Positions 27,291 through 35,898 of a stretch of DNA of 64,000 bases are shown in pieces (the stretch's first letter is position 1; every line of letters starts with the position of its first letter). The notes under the pieces are model-generated. The model was not told the DNA's origin and searched no databases. It was given only the letters and a program-made list of their open reading frames with translations. Where the stretch lies: positions 310,001 to 374,000 of the forward strand of contig NZ_JAFIQT010000002.1 in the NCBI RefSeq assembly GCF_017355935.1, written 5' to 3'. Source of the DNA: Telluribacter humicola (lineage in GTDB: Bacteria > Bacteroidota > Bacteroidia > Cytophagales > Spirosomataceae). The translations under genes were made by a program, and so were the position numbers.

Positions 27291-28277
27291 CTATTTTCTC
27301 CTTCGTAGTTCTCTTAATTCAAAATTGAAGGGAATATCGTTCATGCACTTAAAGTGGCCCAGCGGGCAGCGTTTGTAGCCGATCTTGGAGCAGGGACGGC
27401 ACCTGAGCGTAGTATTTTCCAGTACTACGAAAGGTGTCTTGTAAGGGTACATCCCAAAGTGCGGAATGGTATTACCCCAGATGGAGTACGTCTTCTTCTT
27501 GAAGGCGGCAGCTACGTGCATCAGACCAGTGTCGTGCGTAAATACCAGACGAGACTGTTTGAGCAGCGAAGCCGACTGATTAAAGTTGCACTTGCCACAA
27601 GCGTTAAATATAAGAGCATCGCCCAGGTACTTACTTACCTCTTCACCGGCCTCGGCATCTTCCTTCCCTCCGAGCAGAATGATGGGGTAGTTGATCTTGC
27701 GGCATAGTTCTATAATGCGCCGGGTGGGTAGTTTCTTGGTGTTATGCTGGCCCCCGATGGCATAGGCTACGTAGCCTTTGCGGTGGGTGGCAGGTATCCA
27801 TTCCAGCTCTACCTCGTCGCGGTAGGGTATGAAGTAGTCAAGGCCTTTTTCATCATTGATCATCCCTAGAGGAGTGACCGTCGACATATAACGGTCCACA
27901 ATATGTACCTGCGGCAGCGTATTGATCTTGAAGCGCGTGAGCAGCCACTTCTGTACGTTGAGCTTGGGAAAACTGAATGCCTTTACCCCCAGTGCCAGCT
28001 TGATGCGGAGCGTGCGCAGGTTATTGTGAAGGTCAATGATATAGTCAAACTTCTCTTTCCTGAGCTGCGACATCAGATCGCCCAGGCTCCCATCAAGGCA
28101 CCACAGTTTATCAATAAACGGGTTAGCCTCCAGCGTAAACCGGTACTGGGCTTTGGTGCAGAAGTGGATTTCGGCACCGGGGTACTGCTCCTTCAGACAA
28201 CGTATAACGGGCGTTGTAAGGACAATATCCCCAATGGATGAAAACCGTAGGATCAGGAACTTGGTTGGACTACTCAC
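27291..28277 (-). CDS. Glycosyltransferase family 9 (heptosyltransferase-like)
   Basis: A 328-residue GT9 glycosyltransferase that adds heptose or a related sugar to the lipopolysaccharide core. The N-terminus FLILRFSSIGDIVLTTPV and the FTHDTGLMHVAAA donor-binding motif are typical. Near the C-terminus is a Cys cluster, CRPCSKIGYKRCPLGHFKC, which is common in this family in Bacteroidota and may bind a metal. The start is GTG 28277, and the first eight bases overlap the end of the acyltransferase gene, so the two are co-translated. Together they point to lipid A/core synthesis at the inner membrane. Confidence 0.92.
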   Translation of the reverse strand: MSSPTKFLILRFSSIGDIVLTTPVIRCLKEQYPGAEIHFCTKAQYRFTLEANPFIDKLWCLDGSLGDLMSQLRKEKFDYIIDLHNNLRTLRIKLALGVKAFSFPKLNVQKWLLTRFKINTLPQVHIVDRYMSTVTPLGMINDEKGLDYFIPYRDEVELEWIPATHRKGYVAYAIGGQHNTKKLPTRRIIELCRKINYPIILLGGKEDAEAGEEVSKYLGDALIFNACGKCNFNQSASLLKQSRLVFTHDTGLMHVAAAFKKKTYSIWGNTIPHFGMYPYKTPFVVLENTTLRCRPCSKIGYKRCPLGHFKCMNDIPFNFELRELRRRK

Positions 28278-29178
28278 GATCTTGTCTGACTTCCAGTAGT
28301 TGTTCGGGTTGTAGTTTGGCCGGACGCTGGTGTTTCCAGCGCTTGTGGCTCCACAGCCAGTTGCCCGGCTGCTTTATGATATCACGCTCAAGTATTGTTA
28401 TCTGTTTTTCCAGCACTCCATTAAGTGGTACTTCCTCCGGATGTTCGGTAATGGGGGTAATATCCAGCCAATAGTGGCCCCGGCGCTCTTCATCCCGGCG
28501 GAGGTCAGCATATACTACGGGTAATTCGTACTTACGGGCTATGGATTCCACCCCCCGGTATACACCCGTATCCTGATGAAGGAAGCGCGTCCAGTAGGCC
28601 GACTTAGGATTGGGCGACTGATCATTGACCAGGAACAGGAGGTACGGCCGGGTACGGGGCGTGAGTAGCTCACTGTAAATTTCGCGCATGGGTACCATAG
28701 TACCCCCAAAACGGGTACGCATCTGCCGGAACCACTCCTCAAACGTCGGGTTGCTGAGCGGTTTATATACTACTATACACTCATGCTTAAACGTAGCTGA
28801 TGCGAATAGATTAGCCAGTTCCCAGTTGCCCCGGTGTCCCAGTACAAATACCGCGCTCTTACCACGGGCGTAGAGATCATCAATGACAGAGGTATTCCCT
28901 ACGAGTCGTTCCTGTACTTCCTGAGCGGAGGCCCGGCGTAATTTAAGGGTTTCTACAATAAGATCAGTGAAGTGTCGGTAGAATGCTTTGGCAATAGGCT
29001 GGAGCTGTTGATCGTTTTTATCCGGGAAGCTATTTCGAAGATTTTGCCAGATCACTTTCTTTCGGTACCCGACTACGTTGAAAATAAGCCAGCTCAGACC
29101 ATCTGAAATGCGGTATAAGGCACTCCACGACAGGTGCGAAAGGGCATTAAGTAATACTATGAACAGGTTGTTAAGCAA
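28270..29178 (-). CDS. Lipid A acyltransferase (LpxL/HtrB-like)
   Basis: A 302-residue lysophospholipid/lipid A acyltransferase that transfers a secondary acyl chain to lipid A. An N-terminal membrane anchor lies in LFIVLLNALSHLSW. The catalytic HxxxxE motif is HRGNWE (about residues 115-120), followed by the family segments YKPLSNPTFEEWF and LLFLVNDQSPNPKSAYWTRFL. No ATG occurs at the 5' end; a TTG at 29178 is the best start because a stop lies a little upstream. The gene overlaps the GT9 gene by eight bases and is the first of the pair. Confidence 0.9.
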   Translation of the reverse strand: MLNNLFIVLLNALSHLSWSALYRISDGLSWLIFNVVGYRKKVIWQNLRNSFPDKNDQQLQPIAKAFYRHFTDLIVETLKLRRASAQEVQERLVGNTSVIDDLYARGKSAVFVLGHRGNWELANLFASATFKHECIVVYKPLSNPTFEEWFRQMRTRFGGTMVPMREIYSELLTPRTRPYLLFLVNDQSPNPKSAYWTRFLHQDTGVYRGVESIARKYELPVVYADLRRDEERRGHYWLDITPITEHPEEVPLNGVLEKQITILERDIIKQPGNWLWSHKRWKHQRPAKLQPEQLLEVRQDRE

Positions 29179-29293
29179 CTTTCGTAGGGAAATATTTTTA
29201 CAAAAATACGCTAAATCCGTAAGGATTCAGCAGAAATTGGAATTGTACGGTATAGTTGATACCTTCACTTATTCCAACATGCTATAAGTACTT

Positions 29294-29644
29294 ATGTTTG
29301 AAGGATTATTTGATATAAAGAACGACCGTCGCCTCAGCATGTATCTGTACAGAATGGGATTTGGGATGTGGCTGATGTATCTGGTGCTGGGAGCCCCAGC
29401 ACTGGCTCTGTATAAACACTATCGGTCTGATTGTGGGATGCTGTCCATCATGCTGATGGTAGTAGGATTTTCGGCCTCCATGGTATACGAGTACTTCCAT
29501 CACCCGCAGGTGTACGAACAGAAGAAGAAGTGGCTGTTCGTGAGCTACCTGTTCCTGGCAGCTATCATTTATTTTCTGGAATTCAAAGGTCGGGGTATTA
29601 CACCGGATCTGGACTGGACCTGGCTGCTACGCTGGCTGTCGTAG
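29294..29644 (+). CDS. Hypothetical small membrane protein
   Basis: A 116-residue protein with three hydrophobic segments (about residues 22-42, 48-65 and 82-98) and many Tyr, His and Lys in the loops. I do not recognise the family. It is transcribed divergently from the lipid A genes and converges with cobA. Its ATG is at 29294. Base composition matches its neighbours, and the frame is well supported by the pattern of charges and hydrophobic stretches. A role in the envelope is possible only by position. Confidence 0.65.
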   Translation: MFEGLFDIKNDRRLSMYLYRMGFGMWLMYLVLGAPALALYKHYRSDCGMLSIMLMVVGFSASMVYEYFHHPQVYEQKKKWLFVSYLFLAAIIYFLEFKGRGITPDLDWTWLLRWLS

Positions 29645-29672
29645 TATAACCAGCACAACAACCTCTTAATCC

Positions 29673-30434
29673 TTAAGAATTTAAATCTTTGTTCTGAGTG
29701 ATTTCCTGAACGCACTGGTTGAGATGATCAGGTAGGGAAGCGGCCTTACCTATTACGATAATAGCCGGTGAAGCTATACAGCAGATCTGCGCCAGGGGTA
29801 GTATGTTACTGATCTTGCCCGTTACAATCTTCTGCTCAGGAAGTGAGCCATTCTGAATGATAGCGATAGGTTCGTCCAGCTTATCCAGCTGTGTGTAGAT
29901 CTCCACGATTTCCGGAAGCTTATTAATTCCCATCAGTACTACTACGGTTGCCGTTGACTGAGCGGCCAGCATCAAGTCAGAAGACATCAGGTGAGACTTG
30001 GTAGTACCGGTCACAACCCAGAAACTCTCGCTGACACCACGGGTCGTTAGGGGAATACCCGCCAGCGCCGGTACCGCATAGCTGCTGGACAGACCCGGAA
30101 TCACTTCCGACTCAATACCGTACTGAGCCGCAAATTCTACTTCTTCGTAGCCCCGGCCAAATACATAGGGATCGCCGCCTTTGAGGCGTACTACTTCACC
30201 GTACTGTGTCGCGTACTCCACGATCATGTAGTTGATGACATCCTGGTTGGCACTATGTTTTCCGAAGCGCTTGCCCACATGTACTTTCACGCAGTCATCG
30301 GGGCAGTAGTCCAGCAGATCGGGATGCGTCAGAGCATCGTACAGGACTACCCGTGCTTTCTGCAGGGCTTTGATTCCTTTAAGGGTTATGAGTTCAGGAT
30401 CGCCGGGGCCGGCACCTATCAGGGTTAATTTCAT
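29673..30434 (-). CDS. cobA: Uroporphyrinogen-III C-methyltransferase
   Basis: A 253-residue SAM-dependent methyltransferase (SUMT) that makes precorrin-2 for siroheme. The signature VxLVGAGPGDPELITLKG appears as LTLIGAGPGDPELITLKG at the N-terminus (residues 3-20). The VRLKGGDPYVFGRG motif lies near residue 83, and the TTRG...VVTGT region follows. It is the last gene of the sulfur operon, separated from the sulfite reductase gene by a strong hairpin. The siroheme product is the prosthetic group of that reductase, which explains the linkage. No dehydrogenase/ferrochelatase is encoded in the window, apart from a relic at the start of the TauE gene. Confidence 0.94.
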   Translation of the reverse strand: MKLTLIGAGPGDPELITLKGIKALQKARVVLYDALTHPDLLDYCPDDCVKVHVGKRFGKHSANQDVINYMIVEYATQYGEVVRLKGGDPYVFGRGYEEVEFAAQYGIESEVIPGLSSSYAVPALAGIPLTTRGVSESFWVVTGTTKSHLMSSDLMLAAQSTATVVVLMGINKLPEIVEIYTQLDKLDEPIAIIQNGSLPEQKIVTGKISNILPLAQICCIASPAIIVIGKAASLPDHLNQCVQEITQNKDLNS

Positions 30435-30441
30435 TCTGGAT

Positions 30442-30504
30442 TATAGTTATCGGGCGGTTGCTCAGGGTATGCACCGTAAGCAACCGCCCGGTTACGCAAC
30501 TATA
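30442..30504 (-). promoter_or_regulatory. Strong intercistronic hairpin between sulfite reductase and cobA
   Basis: A perfect twelve-base-pair stem (30451-30462 with 30479-30490) has a sixteen-base loop and an additional outer stem of seven pairs (30442-30448 with 30498-30504). There is no T-tract after it on the minus strand, so it is unlikely to be a simple terminator. It ends only a few bases before the cobA start, where it could block or time translation, or mark an mRNA processing point. Confidence 0.6.
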
Positions 30505-30507
30505 CTC

Positions 30508-32703
30508 TTAACTATCCTGACCAAAAGACAGTTCCTGTAAGGTAGGCTCTCCTTCTTCGGCCAGTTGTTTTTCGCGGAATGTTTTCAGATCGAAAAGGAA
30601 CTTGGAAGCTGCCGCGATAAATTGACGGGCAAACTCTTCGGTAGGTTCGTTCTTGTTGATGCTGAATACCAGGTCACGGAAGCCCCGCTGCTCAGCGCCT
30701 TCGGCTACCGGGAAGAACTGGTCGCCAAAGTTTTCGTCAAAGTCTTTAGCAATACCGTGCTGAGTATTGGCTGCGATGCCTTTACTGATCAGTACCGCTT
30801 TAGCACCCGTGATGAACACATTGTACGCGTGGTAGATAGCATCGGCCCATACCTGAAGCTCGAGGTTTTCGTTAGCGAGGATGAATTTCTCGTCAGCCTC
30901 GATGATGGTAGTCGCTACCAAGTCAAGGATTACGCTGGCACACTCACCCACACCAATCTCCGTCTTGAACAGCTCATCGTGATCCCAGTCGCGGTAGTCA
31001 CTCTCTACTACCGTGGTCAGGTCAGCAAGTGGCTTGAGTAGCTGGTAGAAGTAGTTCTTGGTCTGGCGCTGGTAGTAGTCGTTGAAGTACTCGCCTTCCA
31101 AAGCGTTGGCATCATAGTCGGTCAGGAGCAGACGCAGGGCATCAGGTCCACGCTTGGTAGGGATCTTGATCACCTTATCACCAATCTGACCATCTCCACC
31201 TACACCCGCAAATCCACCACCCAGCAGGAACTGCATGGCTGGCAGCACGTACTTGCCGTTCTTGATCGAACTACCGTGCATGCCTATGTTACAGGCACTG
31301 TGCTGACCGCAACCGTTCATACAGCCGCTGATCTTGATCTTGATATCGTTGTTATAGATAATGTCAGGGAACTCCTCCTTCATTACCGTTTCGAGGGCAC
31401 GGGTAATACCGTAGCTGCTCGAAATAGCCAGGTTACAGGTATCGGTACCGGGACAGGTCGTAATGTCGGCGGTACTGTCGAAGCCGGGATCAGCCAGACC
31501 CAGCGCGTTGAGTTTTTCGTAAACCGCTGGCAGGTCTTCGCCTTTGATAAAGCGAAGCAGGTACCCTTGGTTAACCGTCACCCGGATATCGTCGGCAGCG
31601 TACTGGCGTACAATATCAGCCAGCTGACGAGCGGTAGACGAGTGCATGTCGCCCAGGAGGAGGCGGATATTTATACCATACCATCCCTGTTGCTTCTGCT
31701 CGAATACGTTAGTCTTTACCCACTGGGTATACTGCTCCAGCTGAGAAGCATCCAGGCTGTTGCGGCCCAGTTCAATGATCGCTTCCTTGCTTAGCGACTC
31801 ACGGATACCGTAAGCGGCACCTTCGTCAGAAGCATTTACAATAAATTCCTTATTCTTCAGCGCCGGCCACTCTTCCCGTACTTTCTCCATGAAGCCTTCC
31901 AGACCCAGGTCATTAAGAAGGAACTTCATACGAGCCTTGTGACGGCGGGTACGCTCGCCATAGCGATCAAATACACGAATGACAGCTTCGGTAAATGGAA
32001 TAGCGTATTTATCTTCAAGGAAATCATACGCCTCCTGAGCAGGGAAAGGCTGGGCACCCAGTCCACCACCAATCAGTACACGGAAGCCTTTTACTTTCTC
32101 CCCTTTTTCGTTCACACCCCACTTGGCGATAAGCCCTACGTCGTGCATGAAGGCAAAGGCGGAGTCTTTCTCAGAAGCAGAAACGGCTATCTTAAATTTA
32201 CGTCCCATCTCCTGGCAGATAGGGTTGCGCAGGAAGTACTCAAATATGGCGTGGGCGTAAGGAGTTATATCAAAGGGTTCCTCCGGATCGATACCCGCGT
32301 GGGCTGAGCCTGTCACGTTACGTACGGTGTTACCGCAGGCTTCGCGAAGGGTTACCTTAGCATCTTCCAGATCGGCCCATAGCTGGGGTGAATCAGCAAG
32401 TTTTACAAAGTGAAGCTGAATATCCTGACGCGTAGTGGCGTGCAGGTTTCCAGTGGCGTATTTATCCGAAGAGTCAGCAATACGCACCAGCTGATCGGCC
32501 GTAACGCGGCCGTGTGGCAGTTTGATGCGGATCATCTGTACGCCTGGCTGGCGCTGACCGTATACACCGCGGGCTAGGCGGTACTTACGGAATGCCTCTT
32601 CTGGTACTTCGCCTGTCGCAAAGACACCGATCTTGTTCTGCAGCTCGTGAATGTCACGCTTTGCAGCTTCTGAAACGTTGTCGGTAATAGTCAGATTTTT
32701 CAT
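30508..32703 (-). CDS. Sulfite reductase (siroheme, 4Fe-4S) with C-terminal HEPN-like domain
   Basis: A 731-residue one-chain nitrite/sulfite reductase that reduces sulfite to sulfide. Two ferredoxin-like/siroheme half-domains span about residues 1-580, with the substrate and siroheme segments GNTVRNVTGSAHAG and the cluster ligands CPGTDTC and GCMNGCGQHSAC. After residue 580 there is an all-helical extension of 150 residues, with DAIYHAYNVFITGAKAVL resembling a HEPN-type bundle, so the protein is longer than usual (550-600). Placement between cysN and cobA in the sulfur operon favours sulfite over nitrite as substrate. Electron donation by ferredoxin is inferred, since no CysJ-like flavoprotein is present. 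Confidence 0.9.
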   Translation of the reverse strand: MKNLTITDNVSEAAKRDIHELQNKIGVFATGEVPEEAFRKYRLARGVYGQRQPGVQMIRIKLPHGRVTADQLVRIADSSDKYATGNLHATTRQDIQLHFVKLADSPQLWADLEDAKVTLREACGNTVRNVTGSAHAGIDPEEPFDITPYAHAIFEYFLRNPICQEMGRKFKIAVSASEKDSAFAFMHDVGLIAKWGVNEKGEKVKGFRVLIGGGLGAQPFPAQEAYDFLEDKYAIPFTEAVIRVFDRYGERTRRHKARMKFLLNDLGLEGFMEKVREEWPALKNKEFIVNASDEGAAYGIRESLSKEAIIELGRNSLDASQLEQYTQWVKTNVFEQKQQGWYGINIRLLLGDMHSSTARQLADIVRQYAADDIRVTVNQGYLLRFIKGEDLPAVYEKLNALGLADPGFDSTADITTCPGTDTCNLAISSSYGITRALETVMKEEFPDIIYNNDIKIKISGCMNGCGQHSACNIGMHGSSIKNGKYVLPAMQFLLGGGFAGVGGDGQIGDKVIKIPTKRGPDALRLLLTDYDANALEGEYFNDYYQRQTKNYFYQLLKPLADLTTVVESDYRDWDHDELFKTEIGVGECASVILDLVATTIIEADEKFILANENLELQVWADAIYHAYNVFITGAKAVLISKGIAANTQHGIAKDFDENFGDQFFPVAEGAEQRGFRDLVFSINKNEPTEEFARQFIAAASKFLFDLKTFREKQLAEEGEPTLQELSFGQDS

Positions 32704-32757
32704 TAGCTCGAAATTTCTTAAACTCTATCGGATTAGTATATTAAAAAGTCGCAGTAA

Positions 32758-32779
32758 AACGGTGTACAAGTACCCCGTT
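32758..32779 (-). promoter_or_regulatory. Hairpin between cysN and sulfite reductase
   Basis: AACGG-GTAC pairs with GTAC-CCGTT with one internal mismatch. On the minus strand it is followed within 15 bases by a TTTTT run. It could be a weak attenuator or a stabilising stem inside the operon. Confidence 0.45.
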
Positions 32780-32786
32780 CTAAAAT

Positions 32787-34031
32787 TTATTCTACCATAC
32801 AGGCACCTACCGTCACGTTAGAGGTTTCGTCTATCAGGATAGCGCCTCCGTTTGAGCGATTTTTCTGGTAGGGGTCGTAGGCAATGGGTTGGGCTGTTCG
32901 CAGTACTATGCGGGCCACATCGTTCAGTTTCAAACTCTCAACGTCTTCCAGCTGCTCGTAGTTGTTGATATCAACCCGATACTCAATACTACGAACCGAG
33001 CAACGCGTACGAGTAGTTCCATGCTGGAGGGTAAATTTGCCTCCAACTTTCAGTTCCTTACGGTCATCCATCCAGCACACCAGTGCCTCAATATCCTGGC
33101 TCAGGTTAGGCAGGTTACTGGCCGGTACAATCATATCGCCCCGGCTGATATCAATATTATCTTCCAGCAGGATGGTCACCGACTGAGGAGCGTAGGCTTC
33201 CTCCACCTCTTTTCCACCAACTTCTATTCGGGCTATACGGGAAGTACGCTCCGAAGGAAGTACCACAATTGACTCTCCCTTGCGGTACATACCGCTCTGG
33301 ATACGTCCGGCGTAGCCACGGTAGTCGTGCAGGTCGTCGGTCTGAGGACGGATCACATACTGTACCGAGAAGCGACCGTCCGTGAGGTTAACGTCTTTTA
33401 GTACGTTGACATTCTCCAGAACCGACAGCATGGTTTCGCCCTGGTACCAGGCCATTGCTTCTGACTTATCCACGATGTTGTCGCCGTTGAGGGCGCTCAC
33501 CGGGATAATGGTCAGGTCTTTAATATTCAGTTTATTGGCTAGCTCCTGGTAATCTTTAGCTATGGCCAGGAATTTATCTTCTGAGTAACCTACCAGGTCC
33601 ATCTTATTGACGGCCACTACTACATGCGGCAGGCCAAGCAGGGACGCGATCAACGAGTGACGGCGGGTTTGCTCAACTACCCCGTGACGGGCATCTACCA
33701 GAATAATAGCCAGATCTGCGTTGGAAGCACCCGTTACCATGTTACGGGTATACTGGATGTGTCCCGGTGCATCAATACTGATAAACTTACGTTTGGGCGT
33801 CTGGAAGTATTTGTAGGCTACGTCGATGGTAATACCCTGCTCACGCTCCGAACGAAGTCCGTCGGTAAGCAGCGCCAGGTCGATTTCGCCGGCATTACGG
33901 GTCTTGCTGGCCTTCTCAATGGCCTCCATCTGGTCGGCCAGGATATTTTTTGTATCAAAAAGCAGACGTCCGATCAGCGTACTTTTGCCGTCGTCTACAC
34001 TACCTGCTGTTATAAATCTTAGTAAATCCAT
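32787..34031 (-). CDS. cysN: Sulfate adenylyltransferase subunit 1
   Basis: A 414-residue GTPase subunit of ATP sulfurylase, which drives formation of APS from sulfate and ATP. The G1 motif is GSVDDGKST (residues 9-17), G3 is DAPGH, and G4 is NKMD. Beta-barrel domains 2 and 3 follow the GTPase domain, as in EF-Tu. It is not fused to APS kinase (CysC), and no separate cysC is present in the operon. It lies 22 bases after cysD, its obligate partner. Confidence 0.96.
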   Translation of the reverse strand: MDLLRFITAGSVDDGKSTLIGRLLFDTKNILADQMEAIEKASKTRNAGEIDLALLTDGLRSEREQGITIDVAYKYFQTPKRKFISIDAPGHIQYTRNMVTGASNADLAIILVDARHGVVEQTRRHSLIASLLGLPHVVVAVNKMDLVGYSEDKFLAIAKDYQELANKLNIKDLTIIPVSALNGDNIVDKSEAMAWYQGETMLSVLENVNVLKDVNLTDGRFSVQYVIRPQTDDLHDYRGYAGRIQSGMYRKGESIVVLPSERTSRIARIEVGGKEVEEAYAPQSVTILLEDNIDISRGDMIVPASNLPNLSQDIEALVCWMDDRKELKVGGKFTLQHGTTRTRCSVRSIEYRVDINNYEQLEDVESLKLNDVARIVLRTAQPIAYDPYQKNRSNGGAILIDETSNVTVGACMVE

Positions 34032-34053
34032 GTCTTAATAAAAGCGTTCTATA

Positions 34054-34992
34054 TCAAAAATATCCTCCCTTTTTGCGGTCTTCCATTGCCGCTTCGGTCT
34101 GCTGATCGTCAATACGGGTTTCACCACGCTCACTGATTCGTGACACGGTAATTTCGGCAACTACCTCTTCCAGAGTAGCGGCGCTTGACTCAACCGCAGC
34201 GGTACAGGTCATATCACCTACCGTACGGAAGCGCACCTGACGGGTTACGATCTGGTCGTCCACGTCTTTCTGGATAAAGTCGGTATTAGCCAGCAGACGA
34301 CCATCGCGCAGGATACACTCACGCTCGTGGGCAAAGTAGATGCTGGGCAGAGGGATATTTTCACGATGGATGTATGACCATACGTCCAGCTCAGTCCAGT
34401 TGGAGATAGGGAACACGCGTACGTTTTCACCCTTGTGGATCCGTCCGTTAAACAGGTTCCACAGCTCGGGACGCTGACGCTTGGGGTCCCACTGACCAAA
34501 CTCATCACGGAAAGAGAAGATACGCTCTTTGGCACGGGCTTTCTCTTCATCGCGGCGGGCGCCACCTATACAGGCATCAAACTCAAACTCCTCGATGGTG
34601 TCCAGCAGGGTGTACGTCTGCAGCCAGTTGCGGCTGGCGTTCTTACCCGTAGGCTCTTTCAACCCCTTGGCTTTGATGGTATCTTCAACATAACGTACAA
34701 TCAGCTTGGCACCGGTGCGGGCAGCCAGCTCATCGCGGTACCTGATCGCTTCGGCGAAGTTATGTCCGGTATCTACGTGTACCAGCGGGAAGGGAATCTT
34801 ACCGGGAGCGAAAGCCTTCTCAGCCAGACGGACCAGCGTGATAGAGTCTTTACCACCCGAAAACAGCAGAGCAGGGCGTTCGAACTGCCCGGCTACTTCA
34901 CGCATGATATAGATCGCCTCGGCTTCGAGTTGATCCAGATAATCCATGCTGGGACGTTCGATGGTTTGGGTTTGATTAACGGCTACTGACAT
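34054..34992 (-). CDS. cysD: Sulfate adenylyltransferase subunit 2
   Basis: A 312-residue adenylyltransferase subunit of ATP sulfurylase. The PP-loop motif is FSGGKDS (about residues 44-50), with LVHVDTGHNFAE and GGARRDEEKARAKER in the usual places and the C-terminal GGYF. It forms a heterodimer with CysN, encoded immediately downstream. It is a member of the leftward sulfur operon, separated from cysH by a 117-base gap that contains no evident terminator. Confidence 0.96.
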   Translation of the reverse strand: MSVAVNQTQTIERPSMDYLDQLEAEAIYIMREVAGQFERPALLFSGGKDSITLVRLAEKAFAPGKIPFPLVHVDTGHNFAEAIRYRDELAARTGAKLIVRYVEDTIKAKGLKEPTGKNASRNWLQTYTLLDTIEEFEFDACIGGARRDEEKARAKERIFSFRDEFGQWDPKRQRPELWNLFNGRIHKGENVRVFPISNWTELDVWSYIHRENIPLPSIYFAHERECILRDGRLLANTDFIQKDVDDQIVTRQVRFRTVGDMTCTAAVESSAATLEEVVAEITVSRISERGETRIDDQQTEAAMEDRKKGGYF

Positions 34993-35109
34993 AGTTTTTT
35001 ACTACGAATTTGATGCTGTAAAGACAGCTGTGTTATCAGGGAAGGTTGTGACGCTGACCGGTTACTGTGGGGCAGCTTTCAGAACCCTCGGAAGTTATAG
35101 ATTCAATAC

Positions 35110-35823
35110 TTACTTGGCGTGCAGTCCACACTCCTTCTTGGATTCGTCTTCCCACCACCAGCGGCCGGCGCGGAAGTCTTCTCCTTCGCGTACTGCGCGG
35201 GTACAGGGGGCGCAACCGATACTTACAAAGCCTTTGTCGTGCAGCGGGTTGTAAGGTACGTTATTCACCTTGACGTACTCTTTTACCTGATCAAATGACC
35301 AGTGGAGGATAGGGTGGAATTTGAAGAGCTGGTGCGCTTCGTCCCATTCCAACTGAGGCATATCATGACGGTTGCCTGACTGCTCAGCCCGGATACCGGT
35401 TACCCATATCCTGGCACCTTTCAGCGCACGATTCAGGGGCTCTACTTTACGGATAAAGCAGCACTCCTTGCGGCTCTCGAGGGAGTCATAGAAGCTCAGA
35501 GGACCTTTCTCACTTACGAGTTGTTCTACGGCAGCTGTCTGCGGGTAGTATACCTGTATCTTGGTGTCGTAGCGGTTATTAGTTTTCTGCAGGGTCAGGT
35601 ACGTCTCGTTAAAGAGTCGTCCGGTGTCCAGCGTGAATACCTTTATGTTGATGTTATTACGGAATATAAGGTCAGTGATGGCCTGATCTTCGTAGCCCAG
35701 GCTGGTCGAAAACACTACCTCACCGGGGAACAGATCCGCCAGAACTGCCAGAGCCTCAGCTTCTGACTTGCCAGCAATCGCCGCCTGTAGTGATTCCAAT
35801 TCTAAGTTAGCACCAGTTATCAT
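35110..35823 (-). CDS. cysH: Adenylyl-sulfate (APS/PAPS) reductase, 4Fe-4S type
   Basis: A 237-residue reductase that makes sulfite and AMP from APS using thioredoxin. Motifs include FSTSLGYEDQ and the DTGRLF segment for nucleotide binding. It has the cysteine pairs CCFIRK and GCAPC that ligate a [4Fe-4S] cluster, and the C-terminal catalytic ECGLH. The cluster cysteines, together with the absence of cysC from the operon, suggest that APS rather than PAPS is the substrate. ATG 35823 is preferred; an in-frame TTG at 35871 would add sixteen residues that are not family-like. Confidence 0.93.
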   Translation of the reverse strand: MITGANLELESLQAAIAGKSEAEALAVLADLFPGEVVFSTSLGYEDQAITDLIFRNNINIKVFTLDTGRLFNETYLTLQKTNNRYDTKIQVYYPQTAAVEQLVSEKGPLSFYDSLESRKECCFIRKVEPLNRALKGARIWVTGIRAEQSGNRHDMPQLEWDEAHQLFKFHPILHWSFDQVKEYVKVNNVPYNPLHDKGFVSIGCAPCTRAVREGEDFRAGRWWWEDESKKECGLHAK

Positions 35824-35898
35824 GCTATATGAATTATTTATTGTTTCCAGATTCAATAAACTACTAATCAATGGTCCCCTTACCCGAAGAGGGAAAGC

